From contig NZ_AUBR01000030.1 in assembly GCF_000429345.1 (NCBI RefSeq), forward strand, positions 1 through 40,947: 40,947 nt of DNA. Direction: 5' to 3'. The DNA is from Desulfovirgula thermocuniculi DSM 16036 (lineage in GTDB: Bacteria > Bacillota > Desulfotomaculia > Desulfotomaculales > Desulfovirgulaceae). Under the pieces are notes generated by a model that saw only the letters and a program-made list of their open reading frames with translations, was not told where the DNA came from and did not search any database. Shown piece after piece: positions 24,609 to 32,509 of the stretch (position 1 is its first letter; each line of letters begins with the position of its first letter). A program made the translations under genes and the position numbers.

Positions 24609-25907
24609 GTGCGCTTGCTCATACGCGGGGCCGCCGTGCTGACCATGGAAGAGCCGCATTTCCTTATTCCCGAAGGGGACATCGTCATTGAAGGCCAGCG
24701 CATTGCCCATGTAGGCCCGGTAGGAAGCGCGCCGCAGGAGGGCTTCACCAGGGTTATAGAGGCGCGCCACATGGTGGCCATGCCGGGCCTGGTCAACTGC
24801 CACACCCACGCGGCCATGACCCTCTTCCGGGGCTACGCCGACGACATGCCCCTTATGCCCTGGCTGGAGGAAAAAATCTGGCCGGCGGAAGCGCGCCTCG
24901 AGCCTGAGGACGTCTACTGGGGCACCATGCTGGCCTGCCTGGAAATGATCCGCTCCGGCACCACCTGCTTTGCCGACATGTACTTCCATATGGACGAAGT
25001 AGCCCGGGCGGTGGAGGAAGCGGGCCTGCGGGCCAGCCTCTGCCGGGGCTTAATTGGCGTGGCTCCCGGCGCCCGGGAAGCCCTGGCCGACGGCTGCCGC
25101 TTTGCGCGGGAGTGGCAGGGGGCGGCCGGCGGGCGCATCACCACCATGCTGGGGCCCCATGCCCCCTATACGTGCCCCCCGGATTACTTAAAGGAGGTAA
25201 TGGAGGCCGCCGCGGAGTTAGGGGTGGGCATACACATCCACCTGGCCGAAACGCAAGGGGAAGTGGAAGAATGCAGGCGGCGGTACGGCAAGAGCCCGGT
25301 AGCCCTCATGGAAGAGCTGGGACTTTTCCGGCTCCCCGTGCTGGCCGCCCACTGCGTGCACCTCACGGAAGAAGACATCCGCATCCTGGCCGCCAGAAAG
25401 GCGGGTGTGGCCCATAACCCGCAGAGCAACATGAAGCTGGCCAGCGGCATTGCTCCCGTGGCCAGGCTTTTGGCCGCCGGCGCCGTAGTAGGGCTGGGCA
25501 CCGACGGGGCGGCCAGCAACAACAACCTGGACATGATGGAGGAGATGCGCAGCGCTGCCTTGCTGCAAAAGGTGGCCACCATGGACCCCACCTCCCTGCC
25601 GGCGCCGGTGGCCCTTTCCATGGCCACGGTAAACGGGGCAAGGGCGCTGGGGCTGGAAGAGGTGGGCCTGCTCAAGTCGGGCTACAAGGCAGATATCATC
25701 CTCATTAACCTCGAGCGACCACACCTTTACCCCCGCCACGACCTGGCCGCCCACCTGGTCTACGCTGCCGGTTCCGCCGATGTGGAGGCGGTTATTGTAG
25801 ACGGGCGCGTGCTCATGGAAAAGGGGGAAGTGCTGACCGTTGACCGGGAGAGGGTCTTTTACGAGGTTTCCCGCCGTGCCAGGAGGCTCACCGGCGGCGG
25901 GGCCTGA
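24609..25907 (+). CDS. mtaD: MTA/SAH/5'-deoxyadenosine deaminase
   Basis: A 432-residue amidohydrolase. The metal motif VNCHTHAAMTLFRG contains His65 and His67; IHIHLAET, AAHCVHL and GTDGAASNNNLDMMEEM follow as in MtaD/DadD deaminases. These convert methylthioadenosine, SAH and 5'-deoxyadenosine to the inosine forms. The GTG at 24609 has an AGGGAGGTGAG site and lies 12 nt after the aldolase gene. It gives the cluster its entry reaction. If the phosphorylase prefers 6-oxopurines, as its Asn205 suggests, this enzyme is the obligatory first step. Confidence 0.92.
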   Translation: MRLLIRGAAVLTMEEPHFLIPEGDIVIEGQRIAHVGPVGSAPQEGFTRVIEARHMVAMPGLVNCHTHAAMTLFRGYADDMPLMPWLEEKIWPAEARLEPEDVYWGTMLACLEMIRSGTTCFADMYFHMDEVARAVEEAGLRASLCRGLIGVAPGAREALADGCRFAREWQGAAGGRITTMLGPHAPYTCPPDYLKEVMEAAAELGVGIHIHLAETQGEVEECRRRYGKSPVALMEELGLFRLPVLAAHCVHLTEEDIRILAARKAGVAHNPQSNMKLASGIAPVARLLAAGAVVGLGTDGAASNNNLDMMEEMRSAALLQKVATMDPTSLPAPVALSMATVNGARALGLEEVGLLKSGYKADIILINLERPHLYPRHDLAAHLVYAAGSADVEAVIVDGRVLMEKGEVLTVDRERVFYEVSRRARRLTGGGA

Positions 25908-25972
25908 GGGAGGACCAGGTCGCTGCTCTGGAAGGCGGCGCTAAGGATGTGGCAGCGGAAGGTGAAAAATTT

Positions 25973-27148
25973 ATGGCCACGGTCAAGCTGACCCCCGGAG
26001 GGCGCCACCGGGTTCTGCACGGCCACCTCTGGGTATACCGTACGGAAATCGGCGATATTTCCGGCTCCTTTGACCCCGGCGACGTGGTGGAGGTGGTCGA
26101 CCACCGAGGACGCTTCGTAGGCCGCGGGTACATAAACCTCTCTTCCCAGATTGCCGTGCGCCTGCTTACCCGCGACCCGCGGGAGGAGATCGGGCGGGAG
26201 TTCTTCCGCCGGCGCCTGGCGGCCGCCCTGGAGTACCGCAGGCGCGTGGTGCGCGCAACAAACGCCTTGCGCCTGGTTTTTGGAGAGGCCGATTTCCTGC
26301 CGGGCCTTGTGGTGGACCGCTTCGGGCCCTACCTTTCCCTGCAGACCCTCACCCTGGGCATGGAGAGGTGGAAGGAGGTAATTGCGGATCTCCTGGAGGA
26401 GTTGTTGGAGCCCGCGGGCATTTACGAGAGAAACGATGCCTCCGTGCGGGAGCTGGAAGGGCTTCCTCTGGTAAAGGGCTTTTTAAAGGGTTCCTTTGAT
26501 CCCCTGGTGGAAATTGAGGAAAACGGCCTGCGCTTCCTGGTGGACCTGGCGGGGGGCCAGAAAACCGGTTATTTCCTGGACCAGCGGGAAAACCGCCAGG
26601 CCCTGGCGGGCCTGGCCAGGGGAGCGCGGGTGCTGGATTGTTTTTGCCACACCGGCGCCTTTTCCGTTTATGCCGCGCGCTTTGGCGCAAGAGAAGTCCT
26701 GGGCATTGACGTGGATGGCGGGGCCCTCGCGCTGGCGCAAAGAAACGCCCTTCAGAACGGCTACGGCTCTCTCTGCCAGTTCCGCGAGGGCAACGCCTTT
26801 GACGAGCTGCGGGCCCTGGAAAAAGCCGGGGAACGCTTTGACCTCATCATTTTAGACCCACCGGCCTTCACCAGGTCAAAGGAAGCGCTGGAGGGGGCCT
26901 TACGCGGTTACAAGGAAATCAACCTGCGGGCCATGAAGATCCTGCCGCCGGGCGGCTTTTTAATTACCTGTTCCTGTTCCTACCATGTGAGCGAGGAACT
27001 TTTCTGCCGCATGCTCCTGGATGCCGCCCGGGATGTGGGGCGCCAGCTGCGCCTGGTGGAGGCTCGCCGCCAGGCGAAGGACCACCCCATGCTCCTAACC
27101 GTGCCGGAAACCTATTACCTGAAATGCTTCGTGCTGCAGGTGTGGTGA
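25973..27148 (+). CDS. RlmI-like class I rRNA (cytosine-C5) methyltransferase
   Basis: A 391-residue SAM-dependent methyltransferase with an N-terminal PUA-like RNA-binding domain (1-70, VKLTPGGRHRVLHGHLWVYR), a linker domain, and a Rossmann methyltransferase domain with VLDCFCHTGAFSVYAA and DPPAFTRSKEA, ending with a CSCSYHV motif typical of m5C enzymes. By homology it methylates a cytosine of 23S rRNA; the site is not known here. The ATG at 25973 follows a GGAAGGTGA site; an in-frame GTG at 25949 lacks one. It is 66 nt after mtaD, possibly in the same transcript. Confidence 0.88.
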   Translation: MATVKLTPGGRHRVLHGHLWVYRTEIGDISGSFDPGDVVEVVDHRGRFVGRGYINLSSQIAVRLLTRDPREEIGREFFRRRLAAALEYRRRVVRATNALRLVFGEADFLPGLVVDRFGPYLSLQTLTLGMERWKEVIADLLEELLEPAGIYERNDASVRELEGLPLVKGFLKGSFDPLVEIEENGLRFLVDLAGGQKTGYFLDQRENRQALAGLARGARVLDCFCHTGAFSVYAARFGAREVLGIDVDGGALALAQRNALQNGYGSLCQFREGNAFDELRALEKAGERFDLIILDPPAFTRSKEALEGALRGYKEINLRAMKILPPGGFLITCSCSYHVSEELFCRMLLDAARDVGRQLRLVEARRQAKDHPMLLTVPETYYLKCFVLQVW

Positions 27149-27156
27149 GGCGCAGA

Positions 27157-28353
27157 ATGCTCAGCCCTGAAATTGCCCAGGCCATTGTCAACCGCACGAT
27201 GGAGATACTGGGGAAAAACGTCAACTTAATGAACACCGAGGGGATGATCATTGCCAGCGGCGATAAGGAAAGGGTGGGAACCTTTCACGAAGGCGCGCTT
27301 AAGGTAATCAGGACGCAACAAAAGCTGGAAATCTGGCCCCGGGACGTGCAATCCATGACCGGGGTGCGCCCGGGCATAAACCTGCCCATAAGGCTTAACG
27401 GCGAGATCGTAGGGGTAGTGGGCATAACGGGAGATCCCGACGAGGTCAGAAATTATGGCGAGCTGGTGCGCATTACCGCCGAGCTTATGATCGAGCAGGC
27501 GTTGCTCAAAGAGCAGCTGGAAGCGGAGCAGCAGGCTAAAGAGGCGCTCCTGCAGGACTTAATTGCCGGTCACTTTGGGCGTGATTACGAGATGTTTAAA
27601 CTGCGCGCGTTCAGCCTGGGCCTGAGGCTGGATGTACCGATGGCAGCTCTTGTTATCGAAATCCTGAGCCGGGGCAACGAAATGGATGGCGGCGTGAGCT
27701 TTTACCGCCTTCGCAAGCAGGTAGGGGAACTGCTCCAGGAGCTGTTAAAAGAAGGGGACGTGGCAGGTTTTATCAGCGATCACAGGTTTGTGGTTTTTAA
27801 AAATATCAATCCCGCACAGGGAGGGGGCGTGGTTGAAAGCGAGCTTAAGCAATACGCACGCTACCTGCAGGCGCAACTCAGAGAGCGTTTGGGGCTTGCG
27901 GCAAATATTGGCATCGGCAGCTACCACCCGGGCTTAGAAGGACTGCAGGCCTCGTTTCGCGAATGCCTTACGGCACTCCAGCTGGGGCGCCTGCGCGCCA
28001 GCACGCCTTTTGTCTTCCACATCAGAGACCTGGCGCTGGAAGAGATGATCTCCCTCGTCCCGCCGGAAGTGCGGCAGGCCTTTACCGGCCAGGTTTTAAG
28101 AGGCCTCCTTACCGCACGGGATGGCGAAGAACTTTTGAAGACAATGGAGAAGCTTTTTGCGGAAAACTTAAACCTTTCCTCCGCCGCAAATGCCCTCTAC
28201 CTGCACCGCAACACGCTGCAGCTCAGGCTGAGAAAGATTGCCCGACTCACCGGCCGGGACCCGAGGGTTTTTCATGAAGCAGTGCTGCTCTACATCGCTT
28301 ATTTGTGCCTAAAATTGGACAACAGCCAATTTTCCTCATACCAGGCCCCATAA
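27157..28353 (+). CDS. CdaR-family regulator of sugar-acid/glycerate catabolism
   Basis: A 398-residue regulator. The N-terminal putative sugar-diacid-recognition domain (1-135) begins MLSPEIAQAIVNRTMEILGKNVNLMN and contains GDKERVGTFHEGA. The C-terminal PucR/CdaR helix-turn-helix (about 335-390) reads NLSSAANALYLHRNTLQLRLRKIARLTGRDPR. In E. coli CdaR activates galactarate/glucarate/glycerate genes. Here the next two genes are glycerate kinase and a GntP permease, which fits direct control through the repeats at 28404-28500. The ATG at 27157 has a GGTGAGG site; the GTG at 27145 is an alternative. Confidence 0.9.
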   Translation: MLSPEIAQAIVNRTMEILGKNVNLMNTEGMIIASGDKERVGTFHEGALKVIRTQQKLEIWPRDVQSMTGVRPGINLPIRLNGEIVGVVGITGDPDEVRNYGELVRITAELMIEQALLKEQLEAEQQAKEALLQDLIAGHFGRDYEMFKLRAFSLGLRLDVPMAALVIEILSRGNEMDGGVSFYRLRKQVGELLQELLKEGDVAGFISDHRFVVFKNINPAQGGGVVESELKQYARYLQAQLRERLGLAANIGIGSYHPGLEGLQASFRECLTALQLGRLRASTPFVFHIRDLALEEMISLVPPEVRQAFTGQVLRGLLTARDGEELLKTMEKLFAENLNLSSAANALYLHRNTLQLRLRKIARLTGRDPRVFHEAVLLYIAYLCLKLDNSQFSSYQAP

Positions 28354-28403
28354 AAACCTCACCCCTATTACCCTCCCGGGTTGTTTCCCCTTTTCAGCCC
28401 CTT

Positions 28404-28500
28404 TTGTTCACGTTGAACAATGCCTTTCTTTTTTCTCCCCATTTTTATGTGCAGTATGTTGACCTGCGTTAAGTTAAAATTAACTACAAGCATTGTTCAG
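28404..28500 (+). promoter_or_regulatory. Candidate CdaR operator: three TTGTTCA half-sites
   Basis: TTGTTCA-CGT-TGAACAA (28404-28420) is a perfect inverted repeat. A third copy, inside GCATTGTTCA (28490-28499), is the exact reverse complement of TGAACAATGC (28414-28423) from the first. Between them lie TTGACC (28459-28464) and AT-rich sequence with GTTAA...TTAAC, a weak promoter. Placed between cdaR and the kinase gene, the sites suggest DNA looping or cooperative activation. Assignment to CdaR is inference. Confidence 0.5.
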
Positions 28501-28528
28501 AATTTTTACGACAAGAAGTGAGCGGGCA

Positions 28529-29701
28529 ATGGGAAAATTTATTGTTGCACCGGACTCATTTAAGGAAAGCCTTGCGGCGCGCGAGGTTGCCCGGAGAATT
28601 GCGGCAGGTATAAAAAGGGCGCTGCCGGATGCGGAAGTGAAGCAGGTTCCCCTGTCCGATGGCGGGGAGGGCCTCGTGGATACCCTGGTGGCAGCCGCAG
28701 GCGGAAAAGTATTGTCCAGGGAAGTTACCGGGCCCCTTGGCGAGAAGGTGAGCGCATCTTTTGGCCTTCTCGACGACGGCGAAACGGCGGTCATCGAGAT
28801 GGCCGCGGCCTCCGGGCTGGCCCTGGTGCCTCCTGCGAAGCGCAATCCCATGCATACCACCACATATGGCACGGGAGAACTGATCAAAGCGGCGCTGGAT
28901 GAAGGGTGCCGGCGCATCATCCTCGGTATCGGCGGCAGCGCGACCAACGATGGCGGGGCCGGAATGGCCCGCGCCCTGGGGATCAGGTTGTTGAATTCCA
29001 GGGGAGAGGATATTCCGCCGGGAGCTGCCGGGCTTCTTGAGCTGGCAAGAATTGATGCCAGCGGGCTTGACCGCCGTCTCCAGGAAACCGAAATTCTGGT
29101 AGCCTGTGATGTGACCAATCCCCTCTGCGGTCCGGCAGGCGCTGCTTATGTCTATGGCCTGCAAAAGGGTGCCACACGTGATATGCTTCCCCTCCTGGAT
29201 CGCGCTCTGGATAACCTGGCGGAAGTTGTGGCGCGCGATCTTGGCAAAAGCATCCGCGACCTTCCGGGGGCCGGGGCGGCGGGCGGCATGGGAGGGGGGC
29301 TGGTGGCCTTTGCCGGCGGTAAGCTCTGCCCCGGCCTACCCCTGGTCCTGCGCATGGTGAAATTTGAAGAGCTGCTTTCTGCAGGAGGCGTCGAGCTTGT
29401 CATTACGGGCGAAGGAGAAATTAACGCCCAGACCACATACGGCAAGGTTCCCGTGGGCGTTGCGCAGGTGGCCAAGAAGTTCGGGCTACCCGTTTTGGCC
29501 ATTGTGGGCTCGATAGGACCGGGCGCCGAGGGGGTATACGGCCTGGGTATTGATGCCATTATGAGCATCATACCCCGCCCCATGTCCCTGGAGGAGGCTA
29601 TGCGCAATGCCGGCGAGCTTCTCGAAGACGCGGCTTTTCGCGCCGCCAGGCTTTTCGCCCTGCGCTGCAGGGTGGAGTCTCACGTGGGGGGAGGTGGGTG
29701 A
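28529..29701 (+). CDS. Glycerate kinase (GarK/GlxK family)
   Basis: A 390-residue glycerate kinase of the GckA/GarK/GlxK type, phosphorylating D-glycerate. Motifs: FIVAPDSFKESLAA at the start, PLSDGGEGLVDTL, GIGGSATNDGGAGMA, and LVITGEGEINAQTTYGKVPVG. Length is normal. The ATG at 28529 has an AAGAAGTGAG site. It lies behind the operator region and is followed by the permease gene, so the pair imports and phosphorylates glycerate or a related sugar acid. 2- versus 3-phosphoglycerate cannot be told by eye, although this family makes 2-phosphoglycerate in E. coli. Confidence 0.93.
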   Translation: MGKFIVAPDSFKESLAAREVARRIAAGIKRALPDAEVKQVPLSDGGEGLVDTLVAAAGGKVLSREVTGPLGEKVSASFGLLDDGETAVIEMAAASGLALVPPAKRNPMHTTTYGTGELIKAALDEGCRRIILGIGGSATNDGGAGMARALGIRLLNSRGEDIPPGAAGLLELARIDASGLDRRLQETEILVACDVTNPLCGPAGAAYVYGLQKGATRDMLPLLDRALDNLAEVVARDLGKSIRDLPGAGAAGGMGGGLVAFAGGKLCPGLPLVLRMVKFEELLSAGGVELVITGEGEINAQTTYGKVPVGVAQVAKKFGLPVLAIVGSIGPGAEGVYGLGIDAIMSIIPRPMSLEEAMRNAGELLEDAAFRAARLFALRCRVESHVGGGG

Positions 29702-29765
29702 GGTTTTGCCTGTGTACTGGCCCGATAAAAATAAAACACCCAACATACAGTTGGAGGTGAGTGGT

Positions 29766-31115
29766 TTGGCCCAAGGTCCCTTGCTGATTGTCATTCTTCT
29801 GGTGGCCATTGCTTTCATTATCTGGTCCACAGCCAAGGTGAGGCTAAATCCTTTTCTGGCTCTTATTATTACTGCCTACGGCATTGGCTTGAGCGCGGGC
29901 ATGCCGCTTCCGGACATCGCCAAGACCATAAACGAAGGTTTTGGTGGCCTGATGACCAGTATCGGCCTGGTGATCGTGGCCGGAACGATTATCGGGGTTT
30001 TTCTAGAAAAGTCAGGTGCTGCCATAACTATGGCCGAAACCATTTTAAATCTGGTCGGTCGGAAGCGCCCGGCGGCGGCCATGAGCATCATCGGCTATAT
30101 AGTATCTATTCCTGTGTTCTGTGACTCCGGTTTTGTCATCCTCTCTTCCTTGAATCGTGCTTTAGCTAGAAGTTCGGGCGTATCCATAGCTGCTCTGGCC
30201 ATTGCCCTTTCCACCGGCTTGTATGCCACGCACGTGCTCGTACCGCCGACGCCGGGCCCCCTGGCAGCTGCCGGCAACCTGGGTGTTTCCAACCTGGGAC
30301 TGGTGATCATGGTGGGCATGCTGGTAGCTGTGCCGCCCGCCGTTGCCGGTTACCTCTGGGCGCGGCGGTTTAGCAACCTGCCCGTCAGCCTTGCCGGAGA
30401 TGAGGAGCTTAGCTATGAAGCCGTAAAACAGCAGTACGGAAAGCTGCCCGGCGCGTTTAAGTCTTTTGCGCCAATTGTCGTGCCTATTATCCTTATTGCT
30501 TTAAATTCCGTGGCCAACTTTCCCAGCAAGCCTTTTGGCGCGGGTAGCCTTAAGGCAGCTTTAAATTTCCTGGGCACACCAGTGACCGCCCTTTTCATCG
30601 GCGTGGCCCTGTGCTTTTTGCTTGTTCCCAGGATCAATCAAGAAATAATTAACGAATGGATTGGTAAAGCTTTAAAGGATGCAGCGGTAATCCTGATTAT
30701 TACCGGTGCAGGTGGTTCCCTAGGCAAGATGCTGGCGGCAACGCCCATTACCAAATACCTCGGCGAATCTCTTGCCCAGTACCACCTCGGCATCTTCCTG
30801 CCTTTTGTAATAGCTGCGGCCTTAAAGACTGCCCAAGGATCTTCAACCGTAGCTCTGGTTACGACTTCCGCCATCATTGCTCCCCTTCTGCCGGCCATGG
30901 GCTTGACCTCGGAAATTGCCAGGGTGCTGGTGGTTATGGCCATTGGGGCCGGCGCTATGGTGGTTTCTCATGCCAACGACAGCTATTTTTGGGTCGTGTC
31001 CCAGTTCTCCGGCCTCGATGTGCCTACGGCCTACCGCACCCAGACCATAGGCACGCTTATTCAGGGCCTCGTGGTGATCGTCACTGTCGCCGTGCTGGCC
31101 GCCTTTCTGGTTTAA
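29766..31115 (+). CDS. GntP-family gluconate/glycerate permease
   Basis: A 449-residue transporter with 12 or so membrane helices. GntP hallmarks: AKVRLNPFLALIITAYGIGLSAGMP, IGVFLEKSGAA, VSIPVFCDSGFVIL, VPPTPGPLAAAGNLGV, and AALKTAQGSSTVALVTTSA. The TTG at 29766 is chosen because GGAGGTGAG (29753-29761) lies 8 nt upstream and the product then begins at the first helix; upstream starts would add non-conserved residues read from the end of the kinase gene. It is co-transcribed with glycerate kinase and closed by a terminator. Substrate is probably glycerate or an aldonate. Confidence 0.92.
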   Translation: MAQGPLLIVILLVAIAFIIWSTAKVRLNPFLALIITAYGIGLSAGMPLPDIAKTINEGFGGLMTSIGLVIVAGTIIGVFLEKSGAAITMAETILNLVGRKRPAAAMSIIGYIVSIPVFCDSGFVILSSLNRALARSSGVSIAALAIALSTGLYATHVLVPPTPGPLAAAGNLGVSNLGLVIMVGMLVAVPPAVAGYLWARRFSNLPVSLAGDEELSYEAVKQQYGKLPGAFKSFAPIVVPIILIALNSVANFPSKPFGAGSLKAALNFLGTPVTALFIGVALCFLLVPRINQEIINEWIGKALKDAAVILIITGAGGSLGKMLAATPITKYLGESLAQYHLGIFLPFVIAAALKTAQGSSTVALVTTSAIIAPLLPAMGLTSEIARVLVVMAIGAGAMVVSHANDSYFWVVSQFSGLDVPTAYRTQTIGTLIQGLVVIVTVAVLAAFLV

Positions 31116-31128
31116 GTCTGGAAAAGTG

Positions 31129-31159
31129 CGAGGGGGGAGTACCCCCTCGATTTATTTTG
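31129..31159 (+). terminator. Intrinsic terminator after the permease gene
   Basis: CGAGGGGG (31129-31136) pairs with CCCCCTCG (31142-31149) over GAGTA, followed by ATTTATTTTG. Confidence 0.75.
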
Positions 31160-31165
31160 CCCCCA

Positions 31166-31404
31166 ATGGCCGGGGAGGCTTTTTCTTTAACCTCCGATTA
31201 TGTCATTGATGAAGCCATAACTTTAACCCGGGTCAGGATGAAAAACTACCGGGTAGCCGTCACCTTGGCGGAAGAGCTGTTAAGCGAAAAGGCCGCCAAG
31301 ATTATTTTTGTGGCACCCCGTTTTTTGCCGCGGGCTCTGGAAATCTTCAAAAAATACCGTTCTCATTGACAAACGTTGCTTCTTGTGATATCGTTCACTT
31401 AAAC
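31166..31404 (+). pseudogene. Decayed PIN-domain (VapC-like) toxin gene
   Basis: From 31166 one frame reads TSDYVIDEAITLTRVRMKNY...LAEELLSEKAAKIIFVAPRFLPRALEIFKKYRS, the middle of a PIN ribonuclease with the acidic DYVIDE motif. It stops at 31369, but the next frame continues with FSLTNVASCDIV, corresponding to the FSFTDCTSF segment that follows the KY motif in intact proteins. So a frameshift lies near 31345-31355. The first 60 or so residues with the first catalytic Asp are missing, the end is missing, and the usual TD has become TN. No antitoxin gene is next to it. It is a relic. Confidence 0.7.
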
Positions 31405-31424
31405 GCTGCCGAGGAGGTAACTTT

Positions 31425-31928
31425 ATGCCGGAAAATAGGAAAGTGGCGGAGCTCATGGTGCCGCTGGCCGAGTACCCGGTGGTCTACGAGACGGACACCC
31501 TCAAAGAGGCCATTCTCACGCTGCGCAACTACCGGGCTGCCGGCCACCACCACCGCTCGGTGCTGGTCTTCAGCAGGACCAAAAAGGTACAGGGCGAGGA
31601 AATGCTGGTAGGCATCCTCACCACCAGGGACATTCTAAACGCCATCAAGAAGAACAAGATGCTCTACGACAACACCGAGCTGTTTACCATGTCCTGGGCC
31701 TTCTTTTACCGCCGGGAGCCCCTGGAAGAGCTGACCATCACCAGGGTGGGGCAGGCCATCCGGCCCCTGGTGGACGCCTACGTGCAGGCGGACGATACGG
31801 TGACGCGCGCCATCGAGCTGATGATGACCAAAAACGTCAACATTCTGCCCGTCTTTGAAGGCAAGAAAGCGGTGGGAATCATCCGGGCCATCGATCTCCT
31901 GGATTACATTGCCGACATGCTGGCCTAA
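31425..31928 (+). CDS. CBS-domain pair protein
   Basis: A 167-residue protein made of two CBS domains (KVAELMVPLAEYPVVYETDTLKEAILTLRNY and VGQAIRPLVDAYVQADDTVTRAIELMMTKNVNILPVFEGKKAVGIIRAIDLL). Such pairs bind adenine nucleotides and signal energy or redox state; no catalytic domain is attached. The ATG has a GAGGAGGT site (31411-31418). It is a single-gene unit with a terminator behind it. The insertion between the domains (YDNTELFTMSWAFFYRREPLEELT) is longer than in a minimal pair. Partner unknown. Confidence 0.85.
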   Translation: MPENRKVAELMVPLAEYPVVYETDTLKEAILTLRNYRAAGHHHRSVLVFSRTKKVQGEEMLVGILTTRDILNAIKKNKMLYDNTELFTMSWAFFYRREPLEELTITRVGQAIRPLVDAYVQADDTVTRAIELMMTKNVNILPVFEGKKAVGIIRAIDLLDYIADMLA

Positions 31929-31946
31929 AGCGGGCGGAGTTGTGGT

Positions 31947-31970
31947 GCCCGGAGCAAGGCCGGGCTTTTA
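31947..31970 (+). terminator. Intrinsic terminator after the CBS gene
   Basis: GCCCGG (31947-31952) pairs with CCGGGC (31960-31965), followed by TTTTATTCTT. Confidence 0.7.
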
Positions 31971-31979
31971 TTCTTAAAC

Positions 31980-32009
31980 TTGACGCGCCCCGTTGAGAAT
32001 GTTTATGCT
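31980..32009 (+). promoter_or_regulatory. Promoter of the DUF523 / PP-loop operon
   Basis: TTGACG (31980-31985) and TATGCT (32004-32009) with an 18-nt spacer, about 30 nt ahead of the DUF523 start codon. Confidence 0.6.
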
Positions 32010-32041
32010 GAAAAGTGGGCAAGAAAAGAAGAGGTGTGGTT

Positions 32042-32509
32042 ATGAACCGCCGCTATGTGGTCAGTGCCTGCCTTGCCGGTGAGGCCTGCGCCTACGACGG
32101 GCGCCCCCGCCCCTGCCCGGCGGTACAGAGGCTGGTGAGGGAAGGCCGGGCGGTGTCGGTATGCCCGGAGTGCCTGGGAGGCCTGCCCGTGCCCCGCCCG
32201 CCGGCGGAAATCCAGGGCGGTGCCGGGGATGAGGTGATTGCGGGGCTGGCGCGGGTGAAGAACTGTTACGGCGAGGACATCACCGCTTTCTTCCTGGAGG
32301 GAGCGCGGGCGGTGCTGGAAATTGCCCGCCGCCACGGTATCAAGGCGGCCATCTTGAAGGCTAAAAGCCCCTCCTGCGGGCGGGACCGCGTTTACGACGG
32401 GACCTTTACGGGCAAGCTAAGGCCGGGGCACGGCGTGACCGCCGCCCTCTTGCTGGCCCACGGCTTTGAGGTCTACACCGAGCGGGAAGCGGAGAGGATG
32501 GAGCTATGA
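32042..32509 (+). CDS. DUF523 protein, TudS-like desulfidase candidate
   Basis: A 155-residue DUF523 protein. Three conserved cysteines, Cys10 (SACLAGEAC), Cys41 (VCPECLGG) and Cys112 (KSPSCG), match those that hold the [4Fe-4S] cluster in TudS, the thiouracil desulfidase of this family, and Glu43 in CPE is also conserved. Further family signatures: Y-D-G near residue 18 and PRPPAEIQGG. Removal of sulfur from thiouracil-like bases is the only characterised activity in the family. The ATG at 32042 has an AGAGGTGTGG site. Its end overlaps the PP-loop gene by 4 nt (ATGA), so the two proteins are probably made together. Confidence 0.8.
   Translation: MNRRYVVSACLAGEACAYDGRPRPCPAVQRLVREGRAVSVCPECLGGLPVPRPPAEIQGGAGDEVIAGLARVKNCYGEDITAFFLEGARAVLEIARRHGIKAAILKAKSPSCGRDRVYDGTFTGKLRPGHGVTAALLLAHGFEVYTEREAERMEL

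Noticed and set aside
30989-31165. N-terminal extension of the PIN-like frame back to 30989
   Set aside because: This part lies inside the GntP permease in another frame and across its terminator; it has no PIN features.
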